This document shows positions 22,222 through 30,967 of a stretch of 38,750 nucleotides of DNA, piece by piece. A program made the position numbers and the translations under genes. The notes beneath the pieces are model-generated. The model was not told where the DNA came from. It did no database searches and saw only the letters and a list, made by a program, of their open reading frames with translations. Source of the stretch: an uncultured Selenomonadales bacterium (GTDB taxonomy: Bacteria; Bacillota; Negativicutes; Selenomonadales; Selenomonadaceae); assembly GCA_900314765.1 (NCBI GenBank), contig OMWN01000096.1, positions 1 to 38,750 on the forward strand, in the 5' to 3' direction. The first letter of the stretch is position 1; each line of letters starts with the position of its first letter.

Positions 22222-23133
22222 TCAGACTTTTCCTGCACGGCGCTGAGAAATTTCTTTATTTTTTTTGAAAATAGAGCCCATCTGCGACGACAGCATACCC
22301 GTGAGCATCATGATGCAGCCAAATATCTCGCGACCCGACAGCGCCTCACCGAGCACAATCCAGCCCGCCAGCGTCCCGAAAACGGACTCGAGGCTCATGA
22401 TGATGGCCGCAGGCGCGGGGTCAGCGTATTGCTGTCCGACAATCTGCAATGTGAAGGCGATGCACGTCGAAAGAATGCCGCCGAACGCGATGGCGACCCA
22501 CGCGCCAAAGACGTCAGCCCATACCCATGTCTCGAAAACGAGCGCAAAAATCGTCGAGAAAATGAACGTGACAATGACCTGAGCGAGCGACATCTCGATG
22601 ACATCGACATCCGATGCGAAATGATCCGTAAACAATATGTGCGCTGTCCAGAAAAATGAGCCGATGAACACGATGAAGTCGCCATGCGATAGCGTCAGCC
22701 CATCTGTCATGCAGAGAAAATAGAGCCCAATGAGCGCCAAAACGCCGCCGACAACATGCGGTATTTTCAGTTTTTGATGAAGAAGGACGCCAAAAAACGG
22801 CACGAATATGATATACAGGCATGTGACGAATGCGGCCTTCGATGCCGTCGTGTATTGAATGCCAAATTGCTGAAATGCCGCCGCGCAGAACATGATGAGC
22901 CCTGCGCCTGTGCCTGCCTTGAAGCCATGACGCACTGCGTTTGTCTTCGCGCTACGCGCCTTTTTGCTACGGACAAGCAGATAAAAAATGAAGAGCGCCA
23001 CGCCGCCGAGAAAAAATCGTGCGGACATATACGTGAACGGCCCGATTTTGTCCATCCCGACGGATTGCGCGACAAACGTCGTGCCCCAGAGAAATGCCGC
23101 GCCTAAGAGGCAAAGATTACCCTTTAATTGCAA
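22222..23133 (-). CDS. EamA/DMT-superfamily transporter
   Basis: Inner-membrane transporter with ten hydrophobic segments in two EamA repeats. The first begins GAAFLWGTTFVAQSVGMDKIGPFTYMSARF, the second GSFFWTAHILFTDHFASDV, with the typical signature PAAIIMSLESVFGTLAGWIVLGEALSGREIFG near the end. The length of 303 residues is normal, and the C-terminus is basic. Such proteins export or import amino acids, nucleotide bases or other metabolites; the substrate is not evident. The TTG start has GAGGAG 12 bases upstream, overlapping the stop codon of the preceding unknown gene, so the two are coupled. The spacing is long, so the exact start is uncertain. Confidence 0.88.
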   Translation of the reverse strand: MQLKGNLCLLGAAFLWGTTFVAQSVGMDKIGPFTYMSARFFLGGVALFIFYLLVRSKKARSAKTNAVRHGFKAGTGAGLIMFCAAAFQQFGIQYTTASKAAFVTCLYIIFVPFFGVLLHQKLKIPHVVGGVLALIGLYFLCMTDGLTLSHGDFIVFIGSFFWTAHILFTDHFASDVDVIEMSLAQVIVTFIFSTIFALVFETWVWADVFGAWVAIAFGGILSTCIAFTLQIVGQQYADPAPAAIIMSLESVFGTLAGWIVLGEALSGREIFGCIMMLTGMLSSQMGSIFKKNKEISQRRAGKV

Positions 23134-23149
23134 TGTGAAACGACGCTCC

Positions 23150-23596
23150 TCATTTCCACGCCGCCTGATAGCGCATGGCTTCCTGCTTTGAGATGATTTT
23201 CCTGCCGTAGAGGTCCGTGAGCCAATACTTTCCGTTCGCGTAGTTCACATGAAGCACATTGTCCGGCGTCTGACGACTCGCAAGGCACTCGAAATCACAG
23301 CGCAGATTTTCCTCGACGACATCATACTTGAGTGTGACCCAATCATTCGTGCTGATGCTGATGCCGTTTTTTATTGCCTCATGCACGAGCACTGGCTCAT
23401 TGTCGTACGTATCGAGGTGCGTGTACGAGTTATCCTTTATGCGTATGCGCTTCAGCACGTCCTCGGCGCCGCCGAAATCAAAAATCTGTGCGCCCTGCGG
23501 CAGCTTCACGTTTACAATATCGTATACGCAGGCCTTTCTCGGCTCCGTGTCCTCAAACATATAGCCATTTTTTTCATGTATGCGATATGCTTTCAT
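23150..23596 (-). CDS. Conserved-looking unknown protein (148 aa)
   Basis: I do not recognise the family. The start is ATG at 23596 (MKAYRIHEKNGYMFEDTE) with AAAGGGG about 9 bases upstream. The frame continues upstream only through the dispersed repeat, so that part is not coding. The protein is rich in aromatic and charged residues, without signal peptide, membrane segment or Cys cluster. It has segments such as FDFGGAEDVLKRIRIKDNSYTHLDTYDNEPVLVHE and NYANGKYWLTDLYGRKI, which suggest a soluble mixed alpha/beta fold. It lies 16 bases upstream of the EamA transporter and is probably co-transcribed with it. Confidence 0.65.
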   Translation of the reverse strand: MKAYRIHEKNGYMFEDTEPRKACVYDIVNVKLPQGAQIFDFGGAEDVLKRIRIKDNSYTHLDTYDNEPVLVHEAIKNGISISTNDWVTLKYDVVEENLRCDFECLASRQTPDNVLHVNYANGKYWLTDLYGRKIISKQEAMRYQAAWK

Positions 23597-23668
23597 TTTA
23601 TCGCGCCCCTTTGGAAAATTTTTGCGAAATTTGTGCCTTGTTTTTATTGACTTGTGCATCGGTGGGGC

Positions 23669-23754
23669 GACCCTCTCCGCCTCGCAGTCGCTCGGCACCT
23701 CCCCCACTGGGGAGGCTGGCGTCACAGATGCTGAGATTATTTACATTAGCCAAA
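23669..23754 (-). repeat. Dispersed repeat, copy B
   Basis: Inverted copy of the 86-bp repeat at 188-273, with 80 of 86 positions identical by eye. The differences cluster in the outer AT-rich end and at single positions flanking the central palindrome. It lies just upstream of the 148-residue unknown gene. Confidence 0.85.
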
Positions 23755-23863
23755 AATCCACACATGAAAGTGTGAACTCTTTTACTCTAGAAAAATCGAT
23801 TAATTGAAAGTGTAAAATATTTTATTCTTTCGTTAATTTTTAGCATTAAGACTCTCATACCTT

Positions 23864-23907
23864 GCCTCCCACTCTGGGGGAGGTGCCCCGCAGGGGCGGA
23901 GAGGGTC
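23864..23907 (+). repeat. Dispersed repeat, short variant copy C
   Basis: A shorter form in the same orientation as copy A. It keeps the palindrome and the GGCGGAGAGGGTC end, but the internal CGAGCGACTGCGAG arm is replaced by CCGCAGG. Downstream similarity to copy A extends to ACAAAC (23911-23916). Confidence 0.7.
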
Positions 23908-24012
23908 TTTACAAACATGTGCGTTTCAGTCTATACCCGAGGCGATGCTAGCCAAAAGTAATTTTGGCGCCGAGTCACTTTCCTTATGTTTTCTAATATT
24001 TATATGACAACG

Positions 24013-25272
24013 TCACACTTCATCAAAGAAATCGCCGCTCGTGAGTTCCCATCCGCCTTTGCCGCTTGGCAGATACTGCCCGCCGTCGATGTAGTCCACG
24101 CCATCGCGAAGCCCCGCGTCGTCGAGATATGGTCTCAGCGCGTCGAGCCCCGCGAAGCACAGCACATAGAGCGCGTTTCTGTGCTTCTTCATTTCCGCGA
24201 TGAGCTTGCCCGCAAAGAGATTGCCTTCATCATCGACGACGACGCGATATGGCTCGCCTTTCTTCGCGTCGAATATCTCGCGCACGAAACGCTCCGATGT
24301 GCCATCGCCGCAAAAGATGCGCTCTCTTCCTGCGGCGGCATTGAATGATATGCGCCACACATCACGCCATCGTCCATACGATTTTTGTATTTCCCTAAAG
24401 AAATTTTTTATCATGCTTTGAGAGAACCACGGCGTCTGGCAAAAACTGTTCAAAAAAAGCTCATTATACGGATCATCATCGATGAAAAAATCGAGCGCCT
24501 TGCCTGCGTAATGATAAATGCCATCGCTGACGGAAATCCCAAAATGACGCTCTATGCTGACGAATTTGTCATAGAGAGCGGGCAGCTCGTGATAATCACG
24601 CGAGAAGAAATAATTCAGCACGTCCTGATCGTAGCAGAACGTCCGCGGATGCGCTTTCAGCATCGCGATGCTGTCGTCGATGAGCGTAGCGCGCTGCCGC
24701 AGCGCATCCATGTCGATGAGCATGACGCCGGAATTGAAATAGCGCTCGCGCGCCACTTCGCCTGACTCGACAAGCGGCTGCGGCGCGGGAAAATCGTGCG
24801 TGATGGCGACCTCGGATATTGCCGCGAGGCCATTCGCACCGACGGGCTCGCGCCACATCCTCACGATGTCCAGATTGACAATCGTGTCCGAGTCGAGGTA
24901 AATCACGCGATGAACGTCGGGCGGCAATACGCTGCCCATGAAGAGCCGATAAAACGCCGCAACGGAAAAGCGCGACGACTCCATCTCCGGCACAGCCTCG
25001 AGCACTCGGATGAGTCCCTGCGTCGCGAGTTCCTCCACATTGTAAAACCGTACGCTTTGACCGTATTCCTTTGCGAGCGCCTCAAACTTTTCGCGATTCT
25101 CCGCGCTCAGCGAGTCATCGTGAAGAAGATGCACGACGACACGCGCGTTCGTGTGCATGAAAACTGACGCCATGCTCGTGCCGACAAATTTCGAGAACGA
25201 GCCCTTTTCATCGTGCAAAGCGTAACATATATTCACGTTCATTGTCGCGTCATTTCCAGCGTTCACATTCAT
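24013..25272 (-). CDS. GT8-family glycosyltransferase with extra C-terminal domain
   Basis: Family 8 retaining glycosyltransferase: the N-terminal strand pattern (NICYALHDEKGSF..FVGTSMASVFMHT), the metal-binding DxD motif in IYLDSDTIV (127-129), YFNSGVMLIDMDALR and the later IYHYAGKALDFF (His near 260) are typical. The GT8 domain ends near residue 310. A further 100 or so residues (ERIFCGDGTSERFVREIF...GQYLPSGKGGWELTSG) form an additional domain of unknown function. It probably modifies a surface polymer or LPS. The start at 25272 has only a weak ribosome site (GAGTGGGCG); an internal ATG at codon 11 is an alternative. It is the last gene of the envelope-type operon, 24 bases after lysA. Confidence 0.85.
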   Translation of the reverse strand: MNVNAGNDATMNVNICYALHDEKGSFSKFVGTSMASVFMHTNARVVVHLLHDDSLSAENREKFEALAKEYGQSVRFYNVEELATQGLIRVLEAVPEMESSRFSVAAFYRLFMGSVLPPDVHRVIYLDSDTIVNLDIVRMWREPVGANGLAAISEVAITHDFPAPQPLVESGEVARERYFNSGVMLIDMDALRQRATLIDDSIAMLKAHPRTFCYDQDVLNYFFSRDYHELPALYDKFVSIERHFGISVSDGIYHYAGKALDFFIDDDPYNELFLNSFCQTPWFSQSMIKNFFREIQKSYGRWRDVWRISFNAAAGRERIFCGDGTSERFVREIFDAKKGEPYRVVVDDEGNLFAGKLIAEMKKHRNALYVLCFAGLDALRPYLDDAGLRDGVDYIDGGQYLPSGKGGWELTSGDFFDEV

Positions 25273-25296
25273 CGCCCACTCATCACTCTATTACGA

Positions 25297-26568
25297 TTAT
25301 TTCTCGCCATGCCACTTAAACTCCGAACCATCAAAATCGAGCGTCGCGAAATAATCATCGAGCGTCTCGGCGCGACGAATGAGCTCGACGCTGCCATCCT
25401 CTTTTAGAAGCAGCTCTGCGCTTCTGAGCTTGCCGTTGTAGTTGAAGCCCATCGCATGGCCGTGCGCACCCGCGTCGTATATCACGAGGCGATCGCCGAT
25501 TTTCACCTCGGGCAGCCAGCGGTCAATGGCGAATTTGTCGTTGTTCTCGCACAGCGAGCCCGTGATGTCATACACATGATCGCACGTGTCGTTTTCCTTG
25601 CCCATGATCGTGATGTGGTGATACGCGCCATACATGGCAGGGCGCATGAGGTTCGCCATGCACGCATCGAGGCCAATGTAGTCCTTGTACGTCTTTTTCT
25701 CGTGCAGCACCGTCGCAACGAGATAGCCGTACGGCCCCGTGATGGCACGGCCCGACTCCATCGCGATGGCGAGCCCGCCAAGACCCGCTGGCTCTATGAT
25801 TTCTTGATAAACTTTGTGTATGCCCTCGCCGACGTACTCGAGATCGACAGGCTTATCCTCGGGATGATACGGTATGCCGATGCCGCCGCCGAGGTTCACG
25901 AACTCGAGGCGAATGCCGAGTTTCTTGTAAATCTCCACGGCCGTCGTGAACATGAGGCGCGCCGTGTTGATGAACGAATCCGCATGGAGCTCGTTTGAAA
26001 TGACCATGCAGTGAAGTCCGAAGCGCTTCACGCCCTTTTCCTTGGCGATTTTGTACGCCTGAATCAGTTGGTCGTGCATGAGACCGTATTTTGCCTCCTC
26101 GGGCTTGCCGATGATGTCATTGCCCGCGATGCCCGCGCCGGGATTATAGCGGAACGACAGGCAGTCTGGGAACGAGGCATGCTTTTCGAGGTAATCGATA
26201 TGCGAAATATCGTCGAGGTTGATGATGGCGCCGAGCTCGCGCGCTTTCTGAAATTCATCGGCAGGCGTGTCGTTTGACGTCAGCATGATTTTCTCGCCCT
26301 TTATGCCGGCCATCTCCGCAAGATAGAGCTCTGCAAGCGACGAGCAGTCCGCGCCTGCGCCCTCCTCGCGCAGCAACTTGAGGATGTATGGGTTCGGCGT
26401 CGCCTTCACCGCGAAATGCTCGCGAAAATCCGGCGCCCAACTGAACGCCTTGAAAAGTCTGCGAATATTTTGGCGGATGGCCTTTTCATCGTAGATATGA
26501 AACGGCGTCGGATATTTGCTGATGATTTCCTCGAGACGTTCCTTGGAAATGGGAAATTTTGTTGGCAT
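25297..26568 (-). CDS. lysA: Diaminopimelate decarboxylase-type PLP enzyme
   Basis: Fold-type III (alanine-racemase-like) decarboxylase; LysA makes lysine from meso-diaminopimelate. The PLP lysine is K55 in HFAVKATPNP. The glycine loop VNLGGGIGIPY binds the phosphate, and the active-site Cys is in GSLCENNDKF. The motif RFGLHCMVISNEL replaces the usual GLHCHIGS, a known subgroup. The length of 423 residues is normal. The ATG start has AAGGGGG 8 bases upstream. It sits between a SpoIVB-type peptidase and a GT8 gene with short gaps. Related enzymes of this fold decarboxylate lysine, ornithine or carboxynorspermidine, so LysA is likely but not certain. Confidence 0.82.
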   Translation of the reverse strand: MPTKFPISKERLEEIISKYPTPFHIYDEKAIRQNIRRLFKAFSWAPDFREHFAVKATPNPYILKLLREEGAGADCSSLAELYLAEMAGIKGEKIMLTSNDTPADEFQKARELGAIINLDDISHIDYLEKHASFPDCLSFRYNPGAGIAGNDIIGKPEEAKYGLMHDQLIQAYKIAKEKGVKRFGLHCMVISNELHADSFINTARLMFTTAVEIYKKLGIRLEFVNLGGGIGIPYHPEDKPVDLEYVGEGIHKVYQEIIEPAGLGGLAIAMESGRAITGPYGYLVATVLHEKKTYKDYIGLDACMANLMRPAMYGAYHHITIMGKENDTCDHVYDITGSLCENNDKFAIDRWLPEVKIGDRLVIYDAGAHGHAMGFNYNGKLRSAELLLKEDGSVELIRRAETLDDYFATLDFDGSEFKWHGEK

Positions 26569-26602
26569 GGTCTTGTCCCCCTTCAGTCTTTCTTTTCGAT
26601 GA

Positions 26603-28798
26603 TCAATCCTTGTCTTTTATATGAAGCGTCGCGTGAATGACATTGTCGATGACGTAGTCCGTCGAGACTTTCGCCCAGCCCGTGCGCGGCTCCTCTTTTT
26701 TCGTGAACGACGGCAACGCCTGATGTGGCTTTTCCTTCTCCTCGGCGTCCGCCCGCTTCTGCGCCTTTACGGCGTTCTTTATGGCCTGTTGCTGCTCCTT
26801 CTCGCTCATCAGCGGACCAGAGCCTGGCTCGATGACGATGTCGTTGTTCGACGGCTCCTTCTCGAAGTCGAGCAGTTTGCTTTCCGTCGTCTGCGTCTTG
26901 TCCTCCGTCGCGGACGTGTCCACGCCCGCCGCCGCATCTGCCGCCGCGAGGAGCTTTTCTATCGAGATGAGCCCGCCACCATGTATGTCGAGGTTCATGG
27001 CGCCCTCTCTCTGCGCTTTTGGCACGATGAACGGCACGGTGACCTTCACCTTCTCGGCACGATACGGCTTCATCGTCACCGTGAAATTCACCGTCTCGCC
27101 CGGCTTTGCCTCAGGCTTGTCGGGAATCGCCGATATGAGCGAAGCCGTTTTTCTCTCGGCCTCGGATGAAATATCCACCTTAATGTCGTATATGTCGGCC
27201 TCGCGCTCCGTATCGGCGACGATGAGATTCATCGCCGTATTGAGCTCGCCGAAAGCAAACTGTCCCGTGTCAGACGGAGAATAGTAGAGATTCGTGCGCT
27301 CGACGTTGCCTTTCTGCGTTGCGTTCGTTCTGATATTGAAATGCACCTTCACCGTGCTGCCCGCCGTCGTATCGGTCACGCGGCCCAGCGCCGCGTATGA
27401 AATTATGGGAGAGAGAAGCGGCACGAAATCTTCATCGTACGCCATCATGGCCGCGAAATCGCTCGACCGCCCGAGCGTCGTGTCCTCGACGGAGAGGCGC
27501 AGTGGCACGACCGTCGGGAATACGCCAATCTGACCGCTGATGCCGGCCTCTCTGTCTTGATTGATACGGCCAATCACGCTCCCCGTGTTCGCGAATTTCA
27601 ATCCGTCCGTCATGCCGTTTACCATGCCGAGGATCGTCGCGTCCGTCATGAAATAGTTCACATTTCCCCTATGGAGAAATGGATGGCCGAAAGCGAGTAT
27701 GCGGTTGTCGTCGTCAACGGCAGTCACCGTGCCCGTGGCCGCGAACGAGAAATCGCCGTAGACGAGCGCCGCACCGACGGCGTCGCCGGGATAGAGCGTC
27801 GCATCGTAGTCCGTATGCGAGCTGTCGCCCTCGGTGCCGCCAAACGGCAACGCTTGATACCCGAGCGGATTGAGCCGCGCCTTCAGCTCGCGCATGCCAC
27901 GCTCGCCAAATCCCGCGGCATAAAATGTCGCCTTGTACTCTGGCTCCTTGCCCACGGACGGCGTATGCTCCTTTTCATCGTCAGAAGCCTTGTCTTTTGC
28001 CTCGTCCGCTTTATCGGATGCGTCGCCCTCTTTTGCCTTCGACTCATCCTTTTTCGGTTCGTCCGACTTCACATCATTTTTTTCATCTTTGTTATTCTCA
28101 GCTTTATCATCCTTGTCGCTTTTATCGTTTTTCTCGTCAGAATTTCCATTTGAAGGCTCATCCTTTTTGGCGCCTTCGTCATCCTTTTTTTCGGTTTCGG
28201 CGGCTTTGTCTGCCTCCGTCTCCGCCGTTGTTATTTCGACGCCCACGACATTTTCATCTTTATCGTTTTTGCCCTCGGCAGCATCATTTGTCTCAGCCGA
28301 TTTTTCATCGGGCTTTGACGTCTTCGCCTTTTCTTCTTTTTTGAAATCAATGACAGCAGGGCGTGTCTGATTTTTCTTGTCCGGCATATCCCATATTGGA
28401 AGCATCGACTCTATCGGCGTAATGAGGAACGTGTGCGGGTCCATGTCGCTGAGCGTTGCCGACGCCGCCCCAATGAGCCTGCCATCGACGTAGACAGGGC
28501 TGCCGCTCATGCCCTGCATGAGTCCGCCCGTCGTGTCGGCAAACGGCCCATCGCTGCGCGCTATGATATACGGCATCGTGCCGCTGCCCGACTGCATGAC
28601 GCCGAGTATCTCCGCGTCAAAACTTTTCACTTCGCCCGAGCTGTCGACGACCGTGTACAGCGTGCCCGTCATGCCCTCAGATACTTCGCTGAGCGGCATG
28701 ATGTCCGGCATCGCAAGCGCCGGCGCCGCAAACGCGAACGTTGCGGACGCTATGGCCATCGCTATGACCTTTCTGAGCCTTTTCATATATTTTTTCAA
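26603..28798 (-). CDS. SpoIVB-type S55 peptidase-domain protein with large charged insert
   Basis: Exported serine peptidase-like protein. A signal peptide (KRLRKVIAMAIASATFAFAAPALA) is followed by a SpoIVB/S55 peptidase region containing the catalytic Ser motif GGLMQGMSGSPVYVDG, with Ser near residue 98. The peptidase domain is interrupted from about residue 150 to 285 by a Lys/Asp/Glu-rich stretch (many KD, DE and NDE repeats), then resumes at GFGERGMREL and IGRINQDREAGISGQIG. The C-terminal half is beta-rich with another short low-complexity stretch. No PDZ domain is seen. It has about 730 residues. I favour a TTG start at 28798 (AGGGGTGG 5 bases upstream); GTG at 28807 and ATG at 28786 are alternatives. 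No sporulation gene is nearby, so an envelope role is more likely. Confidence 0.8.
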   Translation of the reverse strand: MKKYMKRLRKVIAMAIASATFAFAAPALAMPDIMPLSEVSEGMTGTLYTVVDSSGEVKSFDAEILGVMQSGSGTMPYIIARSDGPFADTTGGLMQGMSGSPVYVDGRLIGAASATLSDMDPHTFLITPIESMLPIWDMPDKKNQTRPAVIDFKKEEKAKTSKPDEKSAETNDAAEGKNDKDENVVGVEITTAETEADKAAETEKKDDEGAKKDEPSNGNSDEKNDKSDKDDKAENNKDEKNDVKSDEPKKDESKAKEGDASDKADEAKDKASDDEKEHTPSVGKEPEYKATFYAAGFGERGMRELKARLNPLGYQALPFGGTEGDSSHTDYDATLYPGDAVGAALVYGDFSFAATGTVTAVDDDNRILAFGHPFLHRGNVNYFMTDATILGMVNGMTDGLKFANTGSVIGRINQDREAGISGQIGVFPTVVPLRLSVEDTTLGRSSDFAAMMAYDEDFVPLLSPIISYAALGRVTDTTAGSTVKVHFNIRTNATQKGNVERTNLYYSPSDTGQFAFGELNTAMNLIVADTEREADIYDIKVDISSEAERKTASLISAIPDKPEAKPGETVNFTVTMKPYRAEKVKVTVPFIVPKAQREGAMNLDIHGGGLISIEKLLAAADAAAGVDTSATEDKTQTTESKLLDFEKEPSNNDIVIEPGSGPLMSEKEQQQAIKNAVKAQKRADAEEKEKPHQALPSFTKKEEPRTGWAKVSTDYVIDNVIHATLHIKDKD

Positions 28799-28852
28799 GG
28801 ATTCCACCCCTATTATCTATTTTATCCAAGTTTTTGGAATTAATGCCTAAAA

Positions 28853-29158
28853 TTAATTTCTATTGATTTTCACAACGACATCGCCAGACTTGATAACATC
28901 GCCCGGCGCGACGCACACCTCTGCGACCGTGCCACCGACGCTCGCCCGCGCGGCAACCACCTCGCCGCCCACGAGCGACGATATGCGCACGAGCGCGTCG
29001 CCCTCCCTGACGGTCTCGCCGCGCTCTACGGTCCACGTCACGCGTCCCCCGAGCACGGCGGTCTCACTTTTTGGCGCGGAGCCGACGAAAAACAACGCGA
29101 CGCAGGCAATCACAATCAGCACGCCCGCGACCGCAAATCTGCTTATCTGCTTTTGCAT
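28853..29158 (-). CDS. Membrane-anchored biotin/lipoyl-like domain protein
   Basis: A 101-residue protein with one N-terminal membrane helix (FAVAGVLIVIACVALFFVG) and an extracytoplasmic barrel-sandwich (biotinyl/lipoyl-like) hairpin. The tandem pattern is VERGETVREGDALVRISSLVGGEVVAARASVGGTVAEVCVAPGDVIKSGDVVVKI. The lysine that would carry biotin or lipoate is absent, as in efflux adaptor hairpins, so it probably acts as a structural or adaptor element. The start is ATG at 29158 with AAAGGCG upstream; the frame runs 11 codons further without a ribosome site. It lies between the phosphodiester glycosidase and the S55 peptidase, apparently in one operon. Confidence 0.75.
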   Translation of the reverse strand: MQKQISRFAVAGVLIVIACVALFFVGSAPKSETAVLGGRVTWTVERGETVREGDALVRISSLVGGEVVAARASVGGTVAEVCVAPGDVIKSGDVVVKINRN

Positions 29159-29224
29159 ATCAAATATCGCCTTTCTATTATACATATTCAATATACATCA
29201 TGGCAAGAATTTATTGTAGGAAAG

Positions 29225-30787
29225 CTATCTTTTAAATACGCCCAGTGCACTCCCGACAGGCCTTTCGCTTCCGTCAGATGGACTATTGATGATTTCACCG
29301 CCGACGACCATCTCAGACGAGCCGCCGCCGTCGAAATTGATGGCGTCACGCGCACCGCGCGCGACCAATAGCTCCGCGAACTCCGTCAGCGTCGCGCCTA
29401 TGCTTGACTTCTGACGGCCATCGACGACGGCGAGCATCATGTGACGATTTGCCATGATGGCCACGCCCGTGCGCGGTGCGCGCCCCTTGGCGATGTCAGC
29501 AGGAAAATCCTCATCGTCCGCCGTCACGTTGACTGCGCCATTTTTCACGAGCGTCGGTCCCGCGCCGAGCACATCGGGCACTTTGCTCACGTCGTTGAAC
29601 GCCTCGCCATAATCCTCTGTGAGCGTCACCTTGTCGCCCACGCGCACTCTTGCAAAATCATGCCTCGCCTCGCCGTGCACGGATATGACGTAGCCGTTCT
29701 CGGGTATCTCTGAATTCGCCTGCTGTATCTTTGCGACTTTGCCATTCACGACGATGAACTCGCGCCCGTAGCGGTTCGTCCCCGTCGTGTCACCGTAATT
29801 CTTATTGTAAATGATGAGATTGTCATCGCCGCGCTCGATGTTCACGCCCGAGACGACATGGCTCGCTTTGCCGATCGTAACGGTCGCCGCATAGTACGCT
29901 GGCGCTATGAACGCGCTGCCGTCGCGCCTGAGCCCGAGCGACGAGCGCGTAAAGTACGTCGTGCCGACGAGTGTGCCATCCATGCGCATGAGCCCGATGA
30001 TTTCGCCATTCGTCTCAAAATACGTCGCGTTCACGGCGGCGACAGCGTCGAGATCGTCGCTCATGTCGCTCACCGTCTCGCGGCCTTGGACAATGCCGTT
30101 CGCGAGTATCGGCGCGAGGCGATACTTATTCATATCGACATCGAGGAAATACGCCGTCAAGAGCCCGCGCGCATCACGGCGCTCATATTTCGTAAGCGTC
30201 AGCCCCGGCGCGCGCTCTTCCGATGTCTCGCGCTCATATTCCTTCGCGAAATCTATAAACAGCCGATATGGGTTTTTGAGCTTCTTGACTTCGTACTCGA
30301 CAGGCTCGCTCAAGTCGATCGTCATGCGCAGGCCATCGCCGAGCGTCTGATACTGGACGCGCTCTATGATGTCGCTTTTTATCGCGGACTGTTTCTTTAT
30401 TTTGTTTTTGACGCCGCGCAGCTCAATCACGATGCGCTTGCCGCCATTGTATTCGTTGACCTTGTACTCCGGCCACGCCTCCGCGTCGAACACGATCCTG
30501 TCGCGCGCATCCGTGCTGCCAAATCTGATGTCCGTGAGCGCTGGCATCGCGTCATTCGTCGCATCGTTTTTTGCATTATTTGTCGCATTATTTGACGCGC
30601 CGTTGTCACGCGATTTATCGCTGCCGTGTCTCGTCGATGCGGATGATGACGCACTGTAGCTCGTCTCCTGCGCGCGTCTCGCGGCAGATGCGGTCAGCAA
30701 AAAATTCACGAACGCAAAAATAAATACGGCCAGCGCCACTGCTGCCCGACTAAAAAATTTATGCTGGAAAAAATTTGATAGCTTCAA
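29225..30787 (-). CDS. AMIN-domain phosphodiester glycosidase (NAGPA-type) envelope protein
   Basis: An N-terminal anchor or signal segment (AAVALAVFIFAFVNFLL) is followed by a Ser/Asn-rich linker. A probable AMIN domain comes next (about residues 83-182: RIVFDAEAW...KRIVIELRGV...LSEPVEYEVKKL...YRLFIDF), which in other proteins targets the cell wall. A phosphodiester glycosidase (NAGPA) domain fills the C-terminal half, with YFETNGEIIG, RAPRTGVAI and the hallmark INFDGGGSSEMVVGGEIIN. Related enzymes cleave GlcNAc-phosphodiester bonds or trim wall polymers. I place the start at the TTG at 30787 (AGAGG 8 bases upstream), giving about 520 residues. It is the first gene of the envelope-type operon and lies after the terminator of the flagellar operon. 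Confidence 0.85.
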   Translation of the reverse strand: MKLSNFFQHKFFSRAAVALAVFIFAFVNFLLTASAARRAQETSYSASSSASTRHGSDKSRDNGASNNATNNAKNDATNDAMPALTDIRFGSTDARDRIVFDAEAWPEYKVNEYNGGKRIVIELRGVKNKIKKQSAIKSDIIERVQYQTLGDGLRMTIDLSEPVEYEVKKLKNPYRLFIDFAKEYERETSEERAPGLTLTKYERRDARGLLTAYFLDVDMNKYRLAPILANGIVQGRETVSDMSDDLDAVAAVNATYFETNGEIIGLMRMDGTLVGTTYFTRSSLGLRRDGSAFIAPAYYAATVTIGKASHVVSGVNIERGDDNLIIYNKNYGDTTGTNRYGREFIVVNGKVAKIQQANSEIPENGYVISVHGEARHDFARVRVGDKVTLTEDYGEAFNDVSKVPDVLGAGPTLVKNGAVNVTADDEDFPADIAKGRAPRTGVAIMANRHMMLAVVDGRQKSSIGATLTEFAELLVARGARDAINFDGGGSSEMVVGGEIINSPSDGSERPVGSALGVFKR

Positions 30788-30860
30788 CAAAAAGTCCTCT
30801 CTTCTCGTTATGATGAGCCAGTTTATCATGACATTATTAAATTTAGCTGACAAACGAATC

Positions 30861-30893
30861 AAAAAGACGCATGAACAGTGAAATTCATGCGTC
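30861..30893 (-). terminator. Terminator of the flgFGAHIJ operon
   Basis: A perfect 10-bp stem (30866-30875 against 30884-30893, 8-nt loop) is followed by TTTTT on the minus strand, 75 bases past the flgJ stop codon. It separates the flagellar operon from the phosphodiester glycosidase operon. Confidence 0.85.
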
Positions 30894-30967
30894 CTCTCTT
30901 TTACGGAAATACTGATTATTTTAAGTCTCTCAATTAATCATTGTTTCCTTATTAAATTTTATTACCC

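Larger units (their letters stand above)
23597..24012. other. Intergenic region with two repeat copies
   Basis: This 416-base stretch holds no credible gene. It contains repeat copies B (23669-23754, minus) and C (23864-23907, plus), separated by an AT-rich spacer. A short perfect hairpin (GCCAAAA/TTTTGGC near 23951-23968) lies before the GT8 gene end but lacks a T-run. Formal frames here translate the repeats. Confidence 0.6.

Noticed and set aside
23597-23725. N-terminal extension of the 148-residue unknown protein
   Set aside because: The extra codons run through the dispersed repeat, and the ATG at 23596 has its own ribosome site.
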